A DNA stretch of 6,435 nt from JABDGR01 sp035546135 (GTDB lineage: Bacteria > Verrucomicrobiota > Verrucomicrobiia > Opitutales > JABDGR01), in NCBI GenBank assembly GCA_035546135.1, contig DASZWY010000078.1:1-6435 (forward strand), read 5' to 3'. Position 1 is the stretch's first letter; each line of letters begins with the position of its first letter. Below, in pieces: positions 6,163 to 6,435 of this stretch. The notes beneath the pieces are model-generated. The model did not search any database. It worked only from the letters and a program-made list of their open reading frames with translations, and was not told the DNA's origin. The translations under genes were made by a program, and so were the position numbers.

Positions 6163-6168
6163 CCTCTT

Positions 6169-6435
6169 ATGGGCGACTCCCTCCATTGTGACCTGTGCGG
6201 AAAGCCCGCGACGGTGCACTTGACCCAAATCGTCAAGAACCAGATCCAGAAAGTGGACCTGTGTGAGGACTGCGCGCAATCCAAGGGCGTCACGGACCCC
6301 GCCGGTTTCTCGCTGGCTGACCTGCTGGCCAAGAGCTTTGCCGGCCCCGCCGAAGAGGCGGAGCCCGCCCGGGGCGAAAGCAGCCTGGTCTGCGAACAGT
6401 GCGGCTGCACCGCGCGCGATTTCCGCAAGACCGGC
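6169..6435 (+). CDS. McsA-like zinc-binding protein (UVR-family arginine kinase activator), 3'-partial
   Basis: The frame is open from ATG 6169 to the right edge (89 codons, no stop). An in-frame TAA at 6160-6162 rules out a longer ATG start. Two Cys pairs, Cys7-x-x-Cys10 and Cys32-x-x-Cys35, form a zinc-binding knuckle in the arrangement CDLCGKPATVHLTQI...KVDLCEDCAQ, followed by GFSLADLLAKSF (46-57). A second pair, Cys75-x-x-Cys78 (with Cys80), begins the next zinc site, and DFRKTG closes the visible part. This order is characteristic of McsA. In Firmicutes McsA activates the protein arginine kinase McsB, which marks proteins for ClpCP; the full protein normally ends in a UVR motif, here out of view. 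No Shine-Dalgarno sequence precedes the start. Function as a kinase activator in this organism is inferred from family and partial sequence. Confidence 0.87.
   Translation, partial: MGDSLHCDLCGKPATVHLTQIVKNQIQKVDLCEDCAQSKGVTDPAGFSLADLLAKSFAGPAEEAEPARGESSLVCEQCGCTARDFRKTG

Larger units (their letters stand above)
5992..6168. other. Divergent intergenic region
   Basis: This 177-base region separates the - strand lipase maturation factor-like gene from the + strand McsA-like gene, so it should hold the promoters of both. The half near the McsA-like gene is clearly more AT-rich. I see no tRNA, terminator-like hairpin with a T run, or recognisable small gene here. Confidence 0.7.

Noticed and set aside
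6091..6279. A short - strand open frame spanning the intergenic region and the McsA-like start
   Set aside because: It has no recognisable motif and overlaps a well-supported + strand gene.

Overview
The window looks like a high-GC bacterial chromosome segment, most likely from Verrucomicrobiota or another member of the PVC group. This rests on three things seen together: protein content (a COG3379-like phosphodiesterase joined to TPRs and a sulfotransferase, a lipase maturation factor homologue, a McsA-like zinc protein), strong GC bias at third codon positions, and the absence of clear Shine-Dalgarno sequences. The lineage is an inference from remembered family character, not from a search.

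Layout: (1) From the left edge to 2737 on the + strand runs one very long gene, cut at its 5' end. It encodes an alkaline-phosphatase-superfamily phosphodiesterase, a TPR block and a PAPS-type sulfotransferase in one chain. (2) It converges with four genes on the - strand. In transcription order these are a lipase maturation factor-like membrane protein (5991 to 4420), a Phd/YefM-type antitoxin (4378 to 4130), a RelE-type toxin (4130 to 3852) and a Gfo/Idh/MocA oxidoreductase (3807 to 2734). The oxidoreductase and the phosphodiesterase gene end on the same palindromic CTAG. (3) A 177-base divergent intergenic region (5992-6168) separates the lipase maturation factor gene from a + strand McsA-like gene, which is cut by the right edge. 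No stretch over 300 bases lacks a gene.

How the parts relate: the toxin and antitoxin form a self-contained module with a one-base TGATG overlap. Its own AT-rich promoter holds a perfect 14-bp palindrome that could be the autoregulatory operator. The module separates two chromosomal-type genes and looks like an insertion between them. A G-quadruplex motif lies between the toxin and the oxidoreductase. The McsA-like gene probably starts a protein-quality-control locus (arginine kinase and Clp) beyond the window. Nothing ties the flanking metabolic genes into one pathway. The most unusual item is the three-part phosphodiesterase-TPR-sulfotransferase protein. I saw no CRISPR array, tRNA, rRNA, insertion sequence or prophage gene.
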